From the NCBI RefSeq assembly GCF_014207235.1, contig NZ_JACHDA010000009.1, positions 110,782 through 174,781 of the forward strand: a stretch of 64,000 nt of DNA, given 5' to 3'. The notes under the pieces were generated by a model. That model was given only the letters and a program-made list of their open reading frames with translations. It was not told where the DNA came from and did no database searches. This document shows, piece after piece, positions 57,313-64,000 of this stretch. This DNA comes from Sphingopyxis sp. JAI128. GTDB taxonomy: Bacteria > Pseudomonadota > Alphaproteobacteria > Sphingomonadales > Sphingomonadaceae. Position 1 is the first letter of the stretch. Each line of letters begins with the position of its first letter. A program made the position numbers and the translations under genes.

Positions 57313-57732
57313 CTAAACCCGCCCCGGCGCCCGTGCCCGGATGAAACCCTCCAGCGCGACGAACAGCATCTCGCGCGCGTCGCTGCCGAGCATCTCGGCG
57401 GTCAGCCAGTCGAAATGGACGCGGTCGCCACGCGACGACGCGCCGACCATCGCCGCCAGCAACGCTTCGTCGAAGCTGACGTGCGGGCAGCAGGGCGGGG
57501 CGACGGCAAAGGGTTCGGGCCAGATATGGGCGATTGCCTCGACGACAAGGCGATAGCGGCGCGCGGCGAGGATATTGCCCCAGCGCCGTTCGAGTTCGGG
57601 CATGGGATCGCGCGCGGCGCGGCGGCAGAGGATGCAATAGCGCAGCGCCAGCACCGCTTGCGCGGCTTCGGCCGGGAGATCGCGCACCAGCGACTGCTGC
57701 GACAATTGGCGGATCAGCGCGCTGCTTTGCAT
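57313..57732 (-). CDS. Uncharacterised cysteine-containing protein, possibly iron-regulated
   Basis: This 139-residue protein has the pairs CILC (after LALRYCILCRRAARDPMPEL) and CC (in APPCCPHVSF). Four cysteines in two clusters could bind a metal. No family recognised. Upstream (57863-57877) lies a copy of the TGMGA-N5-TCGCA box seen three times before bfd, so iron control is a reasonable guess. It is not coupled to a neighbour. Confidence 0.65.
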   Translation of the reverse strand: MQSSALIRQLSQQSLVRDLPAEAAQAVLALRYCILCRRAARDPMPELERRWGNILAARRYRLVVEAIAHIWPEPFAVAPPCCPHVSFDEALLAAMVGASSRGDRVHFDWLTAEMLGSDAREMLFVALEGFIRARAPGRV

Positions 57733-57862
57733 GAGGTTTCTGTCTCCCGGCCCATTCAGTCCGTCGGTCCGTTTCGCCCCGGTAGGGAAAAAGATGCCGG
57801 CCGCTTGTAATGCAGCTTGAAGATGCAGCGGCCGGCAGGAGGGGACTGCCTCACCTTGCTAT

Positions 57863-57877
57863 TGAGAATTATTCGCA
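57863..57877. promoter_or_regulatory. Fur-like box upstream of the 57313-57732 gene
   Basis: TGAGA-ATTAT-TCGCA is a 15-bp imperfect palindrome of the same form as the three boxes at 58774-58849. It lies about 130 bp upstream of the cysteine-containing gene and just beyond the bfr terminator. Confidence 0.5.
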
Positions 57878-57885
57878 AATACAAG

Positions 57886-57913
57886 CGAAAAAAGAGGCGC
57901 TCGAAAGCGCCTC
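57886..57913 (-). terminator. Rho-independent terminator of bfr
   Basis: GAGGCGC (57894-57900) and GCGCCTC (57907-57913) pair around a 6-base loop and are followed on the minus strand by TTTTTTCGC, about 100 bp after the bfr stop. Confidence 0.85.
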
Positions 57914-58015
57914 CGAAAACTGCGGTTTTGCGCCGTTTTCGTCCCCCGCGAATCCAGGACCCGCTATCGGTCTCTCCGGAAGCGGCCCGGCCCTTGTGGG
58001 GGACGACGATTCGGC

Positions 58016-58498
58016 TCAGTCGTCGCCGGCGGGCTTCGACTGGAGTTGAATGTAATTTTCGATACCCATGCGTTCGATCATCTCGAACTGCTTTTCGAGC
58101 TCGTCGACATGATGCTCCTCGCTTTCGAGGATATCGGCGAACAGGTCGCGGCTGACATAGTCGCGCACGCTTTCACAGTGTGCAATTGCGTCCTTGAGCA
58201 GCGGGATCGCTTCTTCCTCGACCGCGAGGTCGGCCTTGAGGATTTCTTCGACCGTCTCGCCGACGCGCAGGCGCCCGAGCAGCTGGAAATTGGGGAGGCC
58301 ACCAAGAAAGAGAATGCGGTCGGCGAGCTTGTCGGCATGCTTCATCTCGTCGATCGACTCTGCGCGTTCGAACGCGGCAAGGCGCGCGACGCCCCAATTG
58401 TCGAGCATGCGATAGTGCAGCCAATATTGGTTGATCGCGGTCAGTTCGTTCTTGAGCGCCTCGTTGAGGAAATCGATGACTTTTTCGTCGCCCTTCAT
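58016..58498 (-). CDS. bfr: Bacterioferritin
   Basis: This 160-residue haem ferritin stores iron in a 24-mer. The ferroxidase ligands are in FLNEALKNELTAINQYWLHY (Glu), ESIDEMKHADKLADR (Glu, His, with Met of DEMKH as haem ligand) and ESEEHHVDELEKQFEMIERM. It lies 100 bp downstream of bfd on the same strand and is closed by a terminator at 57886-57913. Confidence 0.97.
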   Translation of the reverse strand: MKGDEKVIDFLNEALKNELTAINQYWLHYRMLDNWGVARLAAFERAESIDEMKHADKLADRILFLGGLPNFQLLGRLRVGETVEEILKADLAVEEEAIPLLKDAIAHCESVRDYVSRDLFADILESEEHHVDELEKQFEMIERMGIENYIQLQSKPAGDD

Positions 58499-58598
58499 GG
58501 TGTCTATCCTGTCATTTCTGTCTTGGAATGGAGTGGGCGCATTATAGGCGTCCCGACCCCATCAGGCCAAGGTCAAAACGGCGGAAAACCAAGAAAAA

Positions 58599-58772
58599 TC
58601 AGGCGGTCGCGGCGGCTTCGCTGATGATATTGCGAGCGAATGACAGGCATTGTCCGCACTTGGGTTTGCGACCCAATTGCGCGTAGGCCGCCTTGGCACA
58701 CCGCAATTGGCCGCTCCGCGCGACATCGCGCAGCTGGCTTTCCCTTATTGCGTTGCAGACACAGACAACCAT
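58599..58772 (-). CDS. bfd: Bacterioferritin-associated ferredoxin
   Basis: This 57-residue [2Fe-2S] protein begins MVVCVCNAIRESQLRDVARS and holds KPKCGQCLSFARN, giving the Cys-x-Cys and Cys-x2-Cys ligand pattern of Bfd. Bfd reduces bacterioferritin to release iron. I place the start at 58772 (MVVCVCN) since similarity begins there; an in-frame ATG nine codons upstream (58799) lies inside the Fur-like box region. Confidence 0.95.
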   Translation of the reverse strand: MVVCVCNAIRESQLRDVARSGQLRCAKAAYAQLGRKPKCGQCLSFARNIISEAAATA

Positions 58773-58773
58773 G

Positions 58774-58849
58774 TGCGAATCCTTCTCAACAAGACTCATT
58801 TAGGGCTAGTGCGAGAGATTCGCAACAGGAAAGATGCGAGTGGTTCGCA
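58774..58849. promoter_or_regulatory. Three Fur-like boxes upstream of bfd
   Basis: Box 1 TGCGA-ATCCT-TCTCA (58774-58788), box 2 TGCGA-GAGAT-TCGCA (58810-58824) and box 3 TGCGA-GTGGT-TCGCA (58835-58849) share a 15-bp palindromic form. Box 1 overlaps the bfd ribosome site (GAGAAGGA). The form resembles alphaproteobacterial Fur sites. Confidence 0.6.
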
Positions 58850-58953
58850 ACGCGATCTGCGACTTTTTCGCCGTTGCGGCCCTTGCTCGAAAAGTGATTC
58901 GCGGGCATAGGCGCGCCCATCTTCCTGCCCCGCAAAGCAAAGGTCCGCCCTCC

Positions 58954-59184
58954 ATGAAAGTGAATGTCTATGTGACGCTCAAGCCGGGGGTGCTCGACCC
59001 GCAGGGCAAGGCGATCCATCATGCGCTCGAGGGCCTTGGTTTCGGCGGCGTTTCGGACGTCCGCGCGGGCCGCTTCATCGAACTCGACGTCGCCGATGAC
59101 ACGAGCGACGCCGATCTCGACGCGATGTGCGCGAAGCTGCTCGCCAATACGGTGATCGAAAACTACCGCATCGAACGCCCGTAA
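58954..59184 (+). CDS. purS: FGAM synthase subunit PurS
   Basis: This 76-residue protein begins [20 protein letters not shown], then [19 protein letters not shown] and a C-terminal [13 protein letters not shown]. PurS bridges PurQ and PurL in the three-part formylglycinamide ribonucleotide amidotransferase. It lies 14 bp before purQ. The AAAGG upstream supports the ATG. Confidence 0.97.
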   Translation: MKVNVYVTLKPGVLDPQGKAIHHALEGLGFGGVSDVRAGRFIELDVADDTSDADLDAMCAKLLANTVIENYRIERP

Positions 59185-59198
59185 GAAGGACCGCCGCC

Positions 59199-59864
59199 AT
59201 GAAGACCGCCGTCATTGTCTTTCCAGGTTCCAACTGCGACCGCGACATGGCGGTCGCGCTCGAGCAGGTCACGGGCAAGGCCCCCGCGATGGTATGGCAC
59301 CGCGAAACCGCGCTGCCCGACCGCACCGACTTCATCGCGCTTCCCGGTGGCTTTTCCTATGGGGATTATCTGCGTTCGGGCGCGATGGCGGCGCGCTCGC
59401 CGATCCTGCGCGCGGTGTCGGACGCCGCGGGCCGCGGCGTGCCGGTGCTCGGCGTGTGCAACGGGTTCCAGGTGTTGACCGAGGCGCAGCTGCTGCCCGG
59501 CGCCTTGATGCGCAACGCGGGACTGAACTTCGTGTGCCGCACCGTGCCGCTGACGGTCGAGAACAGCCAGTCGCTGTTCACCGCCAGCTACAATGCGGGC
59601 GAGACGATCGACATTCCCGTCGCGCATCACGACGGCAATTATTTCGCCGACGCGGAAACGCTCGACCGGATCGAGGGCGAGGGGCGCGTCGCTTTTCGTT
59701 ACGCCGACGGCGTCAACGGATCGGCACGCGATATCGCGGGCGTACTCAACGATGCGGGCAATGTGCTCGGCATGATGCCGCACCCCGAACGCGCGATCGA
59801 CCGCGCGCATGGCGGCACCGACGGACTACGCCTCTTCGAGGCCGCGCTCGGCGTCCTCGCCTGA
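59199..59864 (+). CDS. purQ: FGAM synthase glutaminase subunit PurQ
   Basis: This 221-residue class I glutamine amidotransferase starts [40 protein letters not shown] holds the nucleophilic Cys, and the His/Glu pair lies in [20 protein letters not shown]. It supplies ammonia for the purine pathway. purL is not in the window. Its end overlaps the convergent membrane-protein gene by 39 bp. Confidence 0.97.
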   Translation: MKTAVIVFPGSNCDRDMAVALEQVTGKAPAMVWHRETALPDRTDFIALPGGFSYGDYLRSGAMAARSPILRAVSDAAGRGVPVLGVCNGFQVLTEAQLLPGALMRNAGLNFVCRTVPLTVENSQSLFTASYNAGETIDIPVAHHDGNYFADAETLDRIEGEGRVAFRYADGVNGSARDIAGVLNDAGNVLGMMPHPERAIDRAHGGTDGLRLFEAALGVLA

Positions 59865-60221
59865 CGGCTCGTCCGGCGCTGAATCCTTCGTTTTCGCCGC
59901 CGGCTGCAACCATCGGCCGACGAGCATCAGTACCGTCGGCCAGAACATCGTGTTCCAGATGTCGTGCCAGTGCGCGGCATCGGGCTGGATCGTCGACCGG
60001 CTATATTCGGCGGTCATATCGAGCCACTCGCCGCCGCACGCCATCGCCAGCACCGCCAGCCACGCCACCAACCACCCGCCGCGCCGGCGCCAGACGAGCC
60101 GCACGATCAGGAACAGCGTCAGACCGAAATAGACGTGCAGCGTATCCTTGCTGAGATGCGCCGTGGTAACGAGCCACAGCTTCTGTTCCTGGAACAGCGC
60201 GGCGAGATGGACGAGATTCAT
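59826..60221 (-). CDS. Membrane protein of unknown function
   Basis: This 131-residue protein has three hydrophobic segments (about residues 28-44, 49-66 and 88-106) with conserved-looking [20 protein letters not shown] and [15 protein letters not shown], then a hydrophilic tail. Start 60221 ([10 protein letters not shown]) was chosen over the open frame upstream for hydrophobicity. It lies 19 bp downstream of the YhhQ gene on the same strand, so the two may form an operon. Confidence 0.72.
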   Translation of the reverse strand: MNLVHLAALFQEQKLWLVTTAHLSKDTLHVYFGLTLFLIVRLVWRRRGGWLVAWLAVLAMACGGEWLDMTAEYSRSTIQPDAAHWHDIWNTMFWPTVLMLVGRWLQPAAKTKDSAPDEPSGEDAERGLEEA

Positions 60222-60240
60222 GGGAGTCGGGAGATCCTGA

Positions 60241-60990
60241 TCAAACCTTGGCGGCGAACGGGTTGAAATTGGTGCCTTGGTCGAACACGTCGACACCTTC
60301 GCGCCGCTTCAACGTGCCAACGACGACATAGGTTACCGGCGTCAGCGCAGCCTCCCACGCGGTCTTGATCAGCCATTGCGACAGCACGACCTCGTAAAGC
60401 TGTTCGGGCGGCCAGCCGGCAAGCCCGTAAAAGGCGAGCGGGTAGAAAATCAGGCTGTCGAGACCCTGGCCGACGACCGTCGATCCGATCGTGCGCGTCC
60501 ATAATTGCTTGCCGCCGGTCCACAGCTTCATGCGCGCCAGAACATAGCTGTTGGCGAATTCTCCGACGCAAAAGGCGGCCATCGAAGCAATGACGATGCG
60601 CCAGCTGTTGCCGAAGACGAATTCGTAGCTTTCCTGCCCCGGCCATCCGTCGGCGGGCGGCAGTGCGACGACGATCCCCGCCATGAACGCCATGAAGGCG
60701 AGCGCAGCAAAGCCCGTCCAGATGACGCGCCGGGCGCGGGCATAGCCATAGACCTCGGTCAGCACGTCGCCGATGATATAGCTGATCGGAAAAAAGAGGA
60801 CGCCGGCGCCGAACGCCCATTGGGTGCCATCCGGCAGCACGACATAGCTCGGCTTGGAGGCGCCGATGATATTCGACAGCAGGAGGATCGCGACGAAGGC
60901 CGCCATCAGCAGGTCGTAATAACGGAAATGCCGCACGCTGGCGGCGGCGACCTGAACCGGCCGGTTCGTCGGGGAAGGGGCGTCTGTCAT
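60241..60990 (-). CDS. yhhQ: Queuosine precursor transporter, YhhQ family
   Basis: This 249-residue six-helix membrane protein has FFPISYIIGDVLTEVYGYAR (conserved Asp-Glu), FAFSF-type segments replaced by VGEFANSYVLARMKLWTGGK, and TRTIGSTVVGQGLDSLIFYP, matching the DUF165/YhhQ family that imports preQ0/preQ1. The start at 60990 (MTDAPSPTN) was chosen; the open frame continues upstream. No preQ1 riboswitch was recognised upstream. Confidence 0.93.
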   Translation of the reverse strand: MTDAPSPTNRPVQVAAASVRHFRYYDLLMAAFVAILLLSNIIGASKPSYVVLPDGTQWAFGAGVLFFPISYIIGDVLTEVYGYARARRVIWTGFAALAFMAFMAGIVVALPPADGWPGQESYEFVFGNSWRIVIASMAAFCVGEFANSYVLARMKLWTGGKQLWTRTIGSTVVGQGLDSLIFYPLAFYGLAGWPPEQLYEVVLSQWLIKTAWEAALTPVTYVVVGTLKRREGVDVFDQGTNFNPFAAKV

Positions 60991-61062
60991 CGATGCGCTG
61001 CTTAACGCGCTTTGCAGCCCGCGCAAACCACGCTATTCGCGGCCCCCGCAGCCTTTGCGTAC

Positions 61063-61139
61063 GCGCCCGTAGCTCAGCTGGATAGAGCACCCGCCTTCTA
61101 AGCGGGTGGCCGCAGGTTCGAATCCTGCCGGGCGCGCCA
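61063..61139 (+). tRNA. tRNA-Arg (TCT)
   Basis: The acceptor GCGCCCG pairs with CGGGCGC, anticodon stem CCCGC/GCGGG with loop CTTCTAA (anticodon TCT), T-arm GCAGG-TTCGAAT-CCTGC, discriminator G and CCA at 61137-61139. A truncated integrase gene begins 12 bp beyond it, so its 3' end is probably the attachment site of an island. Confidence 0.97.
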
Positions 61140-61150
61140 CAAGCATTATT

Positions 61151-61520
61151 TCAGCACGCATTCGCGTCACTTTCATCTAGGTTAGACAAATCAGGGTCCA
61201 CGCGGGTAGCCAAAACTCGCATTGCTTCATCAGCCATACGCTCCTGTTCGGCCTCGCGGGTATAGCGGGCAACCTCGGCGTCGCTGCTGTGGCCGGTGAT
61301 GGATTTTATGAGCTGGTTCGACAGTCCCATCTCTGCCATCCGGCGCGATGCGGCCTTGCGTAGGCCGTGCATCGCATAGCCCTCGATCCCCGCATCGCGA
61401 CAAGCGCGCATGAACCACATGCCGAAGCTGTTGTTGGTCGCGTATGGCGTCCCGCGAGGCCCAATGATGAAGGCCAGATGCCCCGATGCCGTTGCGTCGA
61501 CGCCCGCGATGCCGGAGTGG
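61151..61520 (-). pseudogene. C-terminal fragment of a tyrosine-recombinase integrase
   Basis: The visible part carries GMWFMRACRDAGIEGYAMHG, LRKAASRRMAEMGLSNQLIK and ITGHSSDAEVARYTREAEQE, giving the H-x-x-R, H/W and Tyr nucleophile of the catalytic domain. The N-terminal arm, core-binding and first catalytic Arg parts are missing. Upstream of about 61520 the DNA instead matches a phage lysis gene on the other strand, so this is a deletion junction. The stop lies 12 bp from tRNA-Arg, the usual place for an integrase of a tRNA-inserted element. Confidence 0.8.
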
Positions 61521-61693
61521 AGCAGGGCGTCACGACCGAACGCGCGCAGACCCAAGCCGAGGCAATCGAGAAAGTGGAGACAGCCAATGAAACGCGCACC
61601 GGTGTTCGCGACCCTCGTTCCCGCGCTGCTTATGACGAGTGCGTGCGGTCAGCACGAAACCCTGCGAACTGTCAGCGATTTATGCCTCAATGA
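61512..61693 (+). pseudogene. Tail of a phage Rz-like (inner-membrane spanin) protein
   Basis: About 55 codons in this frame read as a helical, charged tail (TTERAQTQAEAIEKVETANE) ending RAAYDECVRSARNPANCQRF, the pattern of the C-terminus of Rz-type spanins in alphaproteobacterial phages. The start and membrane anchor are missing at the junction with the integrase fragment. The next gene starts inside it in another frame, the classic Rz/Rz1 nesting. Confidence 0.55.
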
Positions 61694-62042
61694 CCGAGAG
61701 GTGAAATACTCGGTCGACGCAACGCCGGGGCAGGACGACCTTGGGAATCAGTATGACACCGACGAGACGGTCAAAGACCTGATCGAGCATAACGCGGTGC
61801 TGCGGCGATTATGCTCTGGTTCCCGCTCATGGGGTCGAACCACCGTTTCCGCAGTCAAAGCGCGGCGTCCTGCCTTTGGACGAAGCGGGATTGGCATCGG
61901 TGGTAGGAATCGAACCCACGTCTTCGGGATTGGAAGCCGCTGCTCTGCCATTGAGCTACACCGACACGATGGTCAGCGCGACGAGGAAATGGGCGACACA
62001 TTCATATCCAAAAAATGTAGTGCCGACCGGCATTCGCGCTGA
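61587..62042 (+). pseudogene. Rz1-like phage protein, C-terminus lost by read-through
   Basis: The frame starts MKRAPVFATLVPALLMTSAC, a signal peptide with a lipobox-like end, then ends its protein-like part at HNAVLRRLC (about 61815). Beyond that the same frame runs on through non-coding DNA and across a tRNA relic, so the natural stop has been lost. It is nested in the Rz-like frame, as outer-membrane spanins are. Cys residues in SDLCLNDREV and RRLC match small phage spanin-like proteins. Confidence 0.5.
61892..61965 (-). tRNA. tRNA-like gene, probably Trp (CCA), degenerate anticodon stem
   Basis: The acceptor GTCGGTG pairs fully with CACCGAT (one G-U), D-arm GCTC/GAGC and T-arm GTGGG-TTCGATT-CCTAC are intact, and GCCA ends it. 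Counted canonically the loop TTCCAAT gives anticodon CCA (Trp), and the G discriminator agrees. The anticodon stem GCGGC/CCCGA has mismatches at both ends. A Gly (TCC) reading needs a one-base shift. It lies in the phage remnant. Confidence 0.6.
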
Positions 62043-62051
62043 CCTGTAAAC

Positions 62052-62118
62052 TGGTCAGGGGGACAGGATTTGAACCTGCGGCCTCTCGGTCCCAAGCCGA
62101 GCGCTCTACCGCCTGAGC
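62052..62118 (-). tRNA. Truncated tRNA-Pro (TGG), 5' strand missing
   Basis: From the D-arm (GCTC-AGGCGGTA-GAGC) through the anticodon arm CTCGG-CTTGGGA-CCGAG (anticodon TGG), T-arm GCAGG-TTCAAAT-CCTGT and the end CCCCCTG-A-CCA the tRNA is intact. The first nine bases are wrong: CGCTACC cannot pair with CCCCCTG. This is a 67-base 3' part of a tRNA-Pro, as left by an island attachment site or by deletion. Confidence 0.7.
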
Positions 62119-62354
62119 GGGGTAGCGCGTACGCTTACCCTCGCCAGCTTTCGCTAGCGGGTCGCGGTCGTTGAAGGCGGAACGTCGAGTTCATGCCGAG
62201 CCTCATGCCAGAGTCACGATATGTTCGCAAGCGTTTCTTGTCCGCTGCCGGCGGGCGGGCGCCTTGAGATTGCGCGATGCCGGATTAAAGCGACCAAGTA
62301 GCTGAACGACAAGAAACTTGCCGTCTGCCGGACCCTCAATTATACCCCGCCGCC

Positions 62355-63197
62355 ATGTCAATTCCCATGCCCGGTTTTGTGACCGAATCGATATACGCGG
62401 CCCGCGCGTGGCTGAACAACAGGGTTGATGCCCGCTGGTCTAACGACCCCTTCGGCAAAGCCCCGCGCGGTACGCCGGACGAGTATCAGGCGCTATTCGA
62501 AAAGGCGCGGCTCAACGAGTTTCCAGCGGTCGATGCGGTGGAGAAAGAGACCGGCTTCGCGATTGATCGCGCATGGCTCGACGACCTCGCGCTTCATACG
62601 CAGATCGTGAAGAAGAAATCGGACCTGGCTTATCCGCACGGCCGGCTGCTCTATTCCTTGGTGCGCAAATATATCTCCGACAGCGGCGAGACCTTCGTGA
62701 CGATCCTCGAAACCGGGACGGCGCGCGGCTTTTCCGCCTTGTGCATGGCGAAGGCTATTCAAGACGCCGGGATCGCGGGACGTGTCGTCACCTTCGACGT
62801 GCTGCCCCACCTGAAGAAGCAATATTGGAACTGCATCGACGATGGCGAGGGCAAGAATACCCGCGCGGAATTGCTGAGCCGCTGGCCCGAACTTACCCGC
62901 ATGATCACCTTCGTCCATGGCGATACGTTGATGATGCTGCCCCGAATCGGACACGAACGGGTCAACTTCGCGTTTCTCGACGCGCAGCACATCAAGAGCT
63001 CGGTCCTCAACGAGTTTCAGGCCGTCACCCGCCGCCAGCAACCGGGGGACGTGATATTCTTCGATGACGTTACGCCGAAAAGCTATCCGGGCGTCGTCGC
63101 GGCGGTGAGCGAGATCGAGCAGGCTGGCGATTATGCGCTACAGCGGCTCACCATATCCGACCAGCGCGCCTACGCATGGGGCGCCAAGGTCCGCTAG
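62355..63197 (+). CDS. Class I SAM-dependent methyltransferase
   Basis: This 280-residue protein has the Rossmann motif I FVTILETGTARGFSALCMAK, then VVTFDVLPHLKK (acidic end of strand 2), a strand-4 NFAFLDAQHIKS and FFDDVTPKSYPGV, the layout of the Methyltransf_24 (O-methyltransferase-like) group. N-terminal 80 residues are extra. It may be island cargo; the substrate is unknown. Confidence 0.78.
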   Translation: MSIPMPGFVTESIYAARAWLNNRVDARWSNDPFGKAPRGTPDEYQALFEKARLNEFPAVDAVEKETGFAIDRAWLDDLALHTQIVKKKSDLAYPHGRLLYSLVRKYISDSGETFVTILETGTARGFSALCMAKAIQDAGIAGRVVTFDVLPHLKKQYWNCIDDGEGKNTRAELLSRWPELTRMITFVHGDTLMMLPRIGHERVNFAFLDAQHIKSSVLNEFQAVTRRQQPGDVIFFDDVTPKSYPGVVAAVSEIEQAGDYALQRLTISDQRAYAWGAKVR

Positions 63198-63319
63198 TCC
63201 CTATCTTTCCGGCGATATTTTCGCCGCCGACGCTGTTTCAGGTACTTCGGCAAGATGTAGAGCGCGGCCCATATGCTGATAGTCGTGAGCGCGAAAAGTA
63301 TGATTGCGTTAAGAATCAT
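63194..63319 (-). CDS. Possible single-helix membrane peptide
   Basis: The 41-residue frame MILNAIILFALTTISIWAAL continues to a very basic tail (YLKQRRRRKYRRKDRD). One helix plus basic tail is a plausible small membrane protein, but no homology supports it. It overlaps the methyltransferase stop by 4 bp. Confidence 0.3.
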   Translation of the reverse strand: MILNAIILFALTTISIWAALYILPKYLKQRRRRKYRRKDRD

Positions 63320-63385
63320 GACACTATCTTTCACACGCCCCGCGCGTCCGATAGTGGATATTGAAAGGGTCCGCAATCGCCTGAT

Positions 63386-63592
63386 TTACTCCCCCTTGGG
63401 CTGACGCAATGCCGGAATGAGCCTAGTGATATGGTCGTTCCACAGCCAGACGACCAGCGCCAGATCGGGGAATAGCAGCCTGAACCAGAAGCGCATGATT
63501 GGCGGGAGCGGAACCCAAGAAGGGCCGGAACCTAGCAGCGCGTAGGCAATGCCGACGATGAGCGTTATGCGCAGCCAAAGCCGGGATGACAT
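63386..63592 (-). CDS. Possible small membrane protein
   Basis: This 68-residue frame begins MSSRLWLRITLIVGIAYALL and has two hydrophobic segments and an end LIPALRQPKGE. It overlaps the truncated HTH frame in another phase. No family is recognised; coding status is uncertain. Confidence 0.35.
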   Translation of the reverse strand: MSSRLWLRITLIVGIAYALLGSGPSWVPLPPIMRFWFRLLFPDLALVVWLWNDHITRLIPALRQPKGE

Positions 63593-63662
63593 CCCGCCAC
63601 GTCCGCAGGGCATCCACTGAAATGGAAAGCAGCTCACGGATCTGGCTTTGGGTGAAACGCAT
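63555..63662 (-). pseudogene. N-terminal fragment of a phage-type HTH protein
   Basis: MRFTQSQIRELLSISVDALR continuing TWRDVIPALA is the start of a MerR-like DNA-binding domain common in sphingomonad prophages. After about 36 codons the frame loses this character, so only the N-terminal third remains. It marks another deletion edge in the island. Confidence 0.5.
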
Positions 63663-63906
63663 TTGCTCGCATTAGTGGGGAACGCTGCCCATATCAATCC
63701 GGGACAGACCCCGCGTTAGTATTCTTTTTGTTCCGCAGGGGCTGGCAATCAAATTGCGCTACTGCCCATTTGAAGTCGTCCGAAGCACACTTTCCGGAAC
63801 GTGCAACCTAGCGGCCACTGAAGAGGTCGCCTGAACGAAGGTCAGCTTAGCCGCTCTTCAAACCGAGTCTGGACAGTCTCCAAGGTCCAACATAGCAGAC
63901 ATCTAC
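63663..63906. other. Short gap with no recognisable feature
   Basis: Nothing coding or structured was recognised. It separates the HTH fragment from the insertion sequence. Confidence 0.5.
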
Positions 63907-64000
63907 CTAGGCCGTGTTGACAAAAGACTTCAGCCATAGCCGCGTGGCGGCGAGGTTGAGGAAGCTCTCGAACGAGAGAAGTGTCTTGTCGTATCGGGTG
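63907..64000 (-). mobile_element. IS5-family insertion sequence, 3' end (cut by window)
   Basis: The minus strand translates to TRYDKTLLSFESFLNLAATR and ends RLWLKSFVNTA before a stop at 63907-63909. This is the C-terminus of an IS5-type transposase (YDK...FL..LAA..WL pattern). The element's end, near GGCCGTGTTGACAAAAG, overlaps the gene end. The rest lies beyond the window. Confidence 0.82.

Noticed and set aside
61892..61965. tRNA-Gly (TCC) reading of the minus-strand tRNA
   Set aside because: It requires removal of position 26 and gives a worse anticodon stem; the G discriminator fits Trp better. Kept only as an alternative.

Overview
The window is high-GC alphaproteobacterial chromosome, most likely from the Sphingomonadaceae (Sphingopyxis-like). 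The evidence is the gene order proA / nadD / rsfS / rlmH / M23-like / ctpA, a COQ7-type ubiquinone hydroxylase, an ATP12 F1-assembly factor, frequent ATGA overlaps, and many short palindromic repeats of the kinds scattered through sphingomonad genomes. Most of it is ordinary core genome; accessory DNA is concentrated at 15.7-16.6 kb, 41.0-41.6 kb and 61.1-64.0 kb.

Layout. 1-3.4 kb: end of a DUF389 membrane protein, a serine beta-lactamase-fold hydrolase and a JmjC/cupin oxygenase. 3.4-4.26 kb: a non-coding gap with a possible structured RNA and a half repeat. 4.3-7.2 kb: an acyl-CoA ligase / HCCA isomerase / crotonase operon. 7.2-11.0 kb (minus): ATP12, small membrane protein, PaiB, RluA-type pseudouridine synthase, CrcB, nuclease. 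11.2-15.5 kb: winged-helix regulator, tRNA-Val, aconitase. 15.7-16.6 kb: RelE/XRE toxin-antitoxin pair with a strong operator-promoter, then a TIR-domain gene fragment. 16.6-28.1 kb: Flp pilin, DUF2975/HTH pair, and a long minus-strand block of PilZ-XRE protein, CHASE histidine kinase, 5-oxoprolinase, DUF969, DUF979, DUF2891 and LacI regulator. 28.3-34.7 kb: GST, rplQ-rpoA-rpsK-rpsM, CysQ-type phosphatase, PmbA. 34.9-42.9 kb: envelope, ubiquinone and ribosome-maintenance genes through proA. 43-57 kb: DUF3667, PhoD, PD40 lipoprotein, Lrp, RidA, ArsR-SRPBCC operon, crotonase, purC, lipoxygenase, GGDEF protein, M16 protease. 57-61 kb: bacterioferritin/Bfd iron locus with repeated Fur-like boxes, purS-purQ, YhhQ. 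61-64 kb: tRNA-Arg followed by a heavily deleted prophage or island (integrase tail, spanin pair remains, tRNA relics, methyltransferase, truncated phage HTH) and the end of an IS5-type transposase.

The most interesting candidate system is the 17.9-27.3 kb minus-strand cluster. A single-chain ATP-dependent 5-oxoprolinase is followed by the paired membrane proteins DUF969 and DUF979. A CHASE sensor kinase overlaps its start, and DUF2891 and LacI genes lie at the distal end. It reads as a sensing, uptake and hydrolysis module for 5-oxoproline (pyroglutamate) or a related lactam; the transport and sensing parts are inference. Other points of interest are a leaderless toxin promoter with two palindromic operators, a TIR-domain relic beside that toxin-antitoxin pair, a bacterial lipoxygenase with complete iron ligands, a PilZ-XRE fusion, a palindromic repeat inserted in frame in the oxoprolinase linker, and an iron-box array shared by bfd and an unknown gene.
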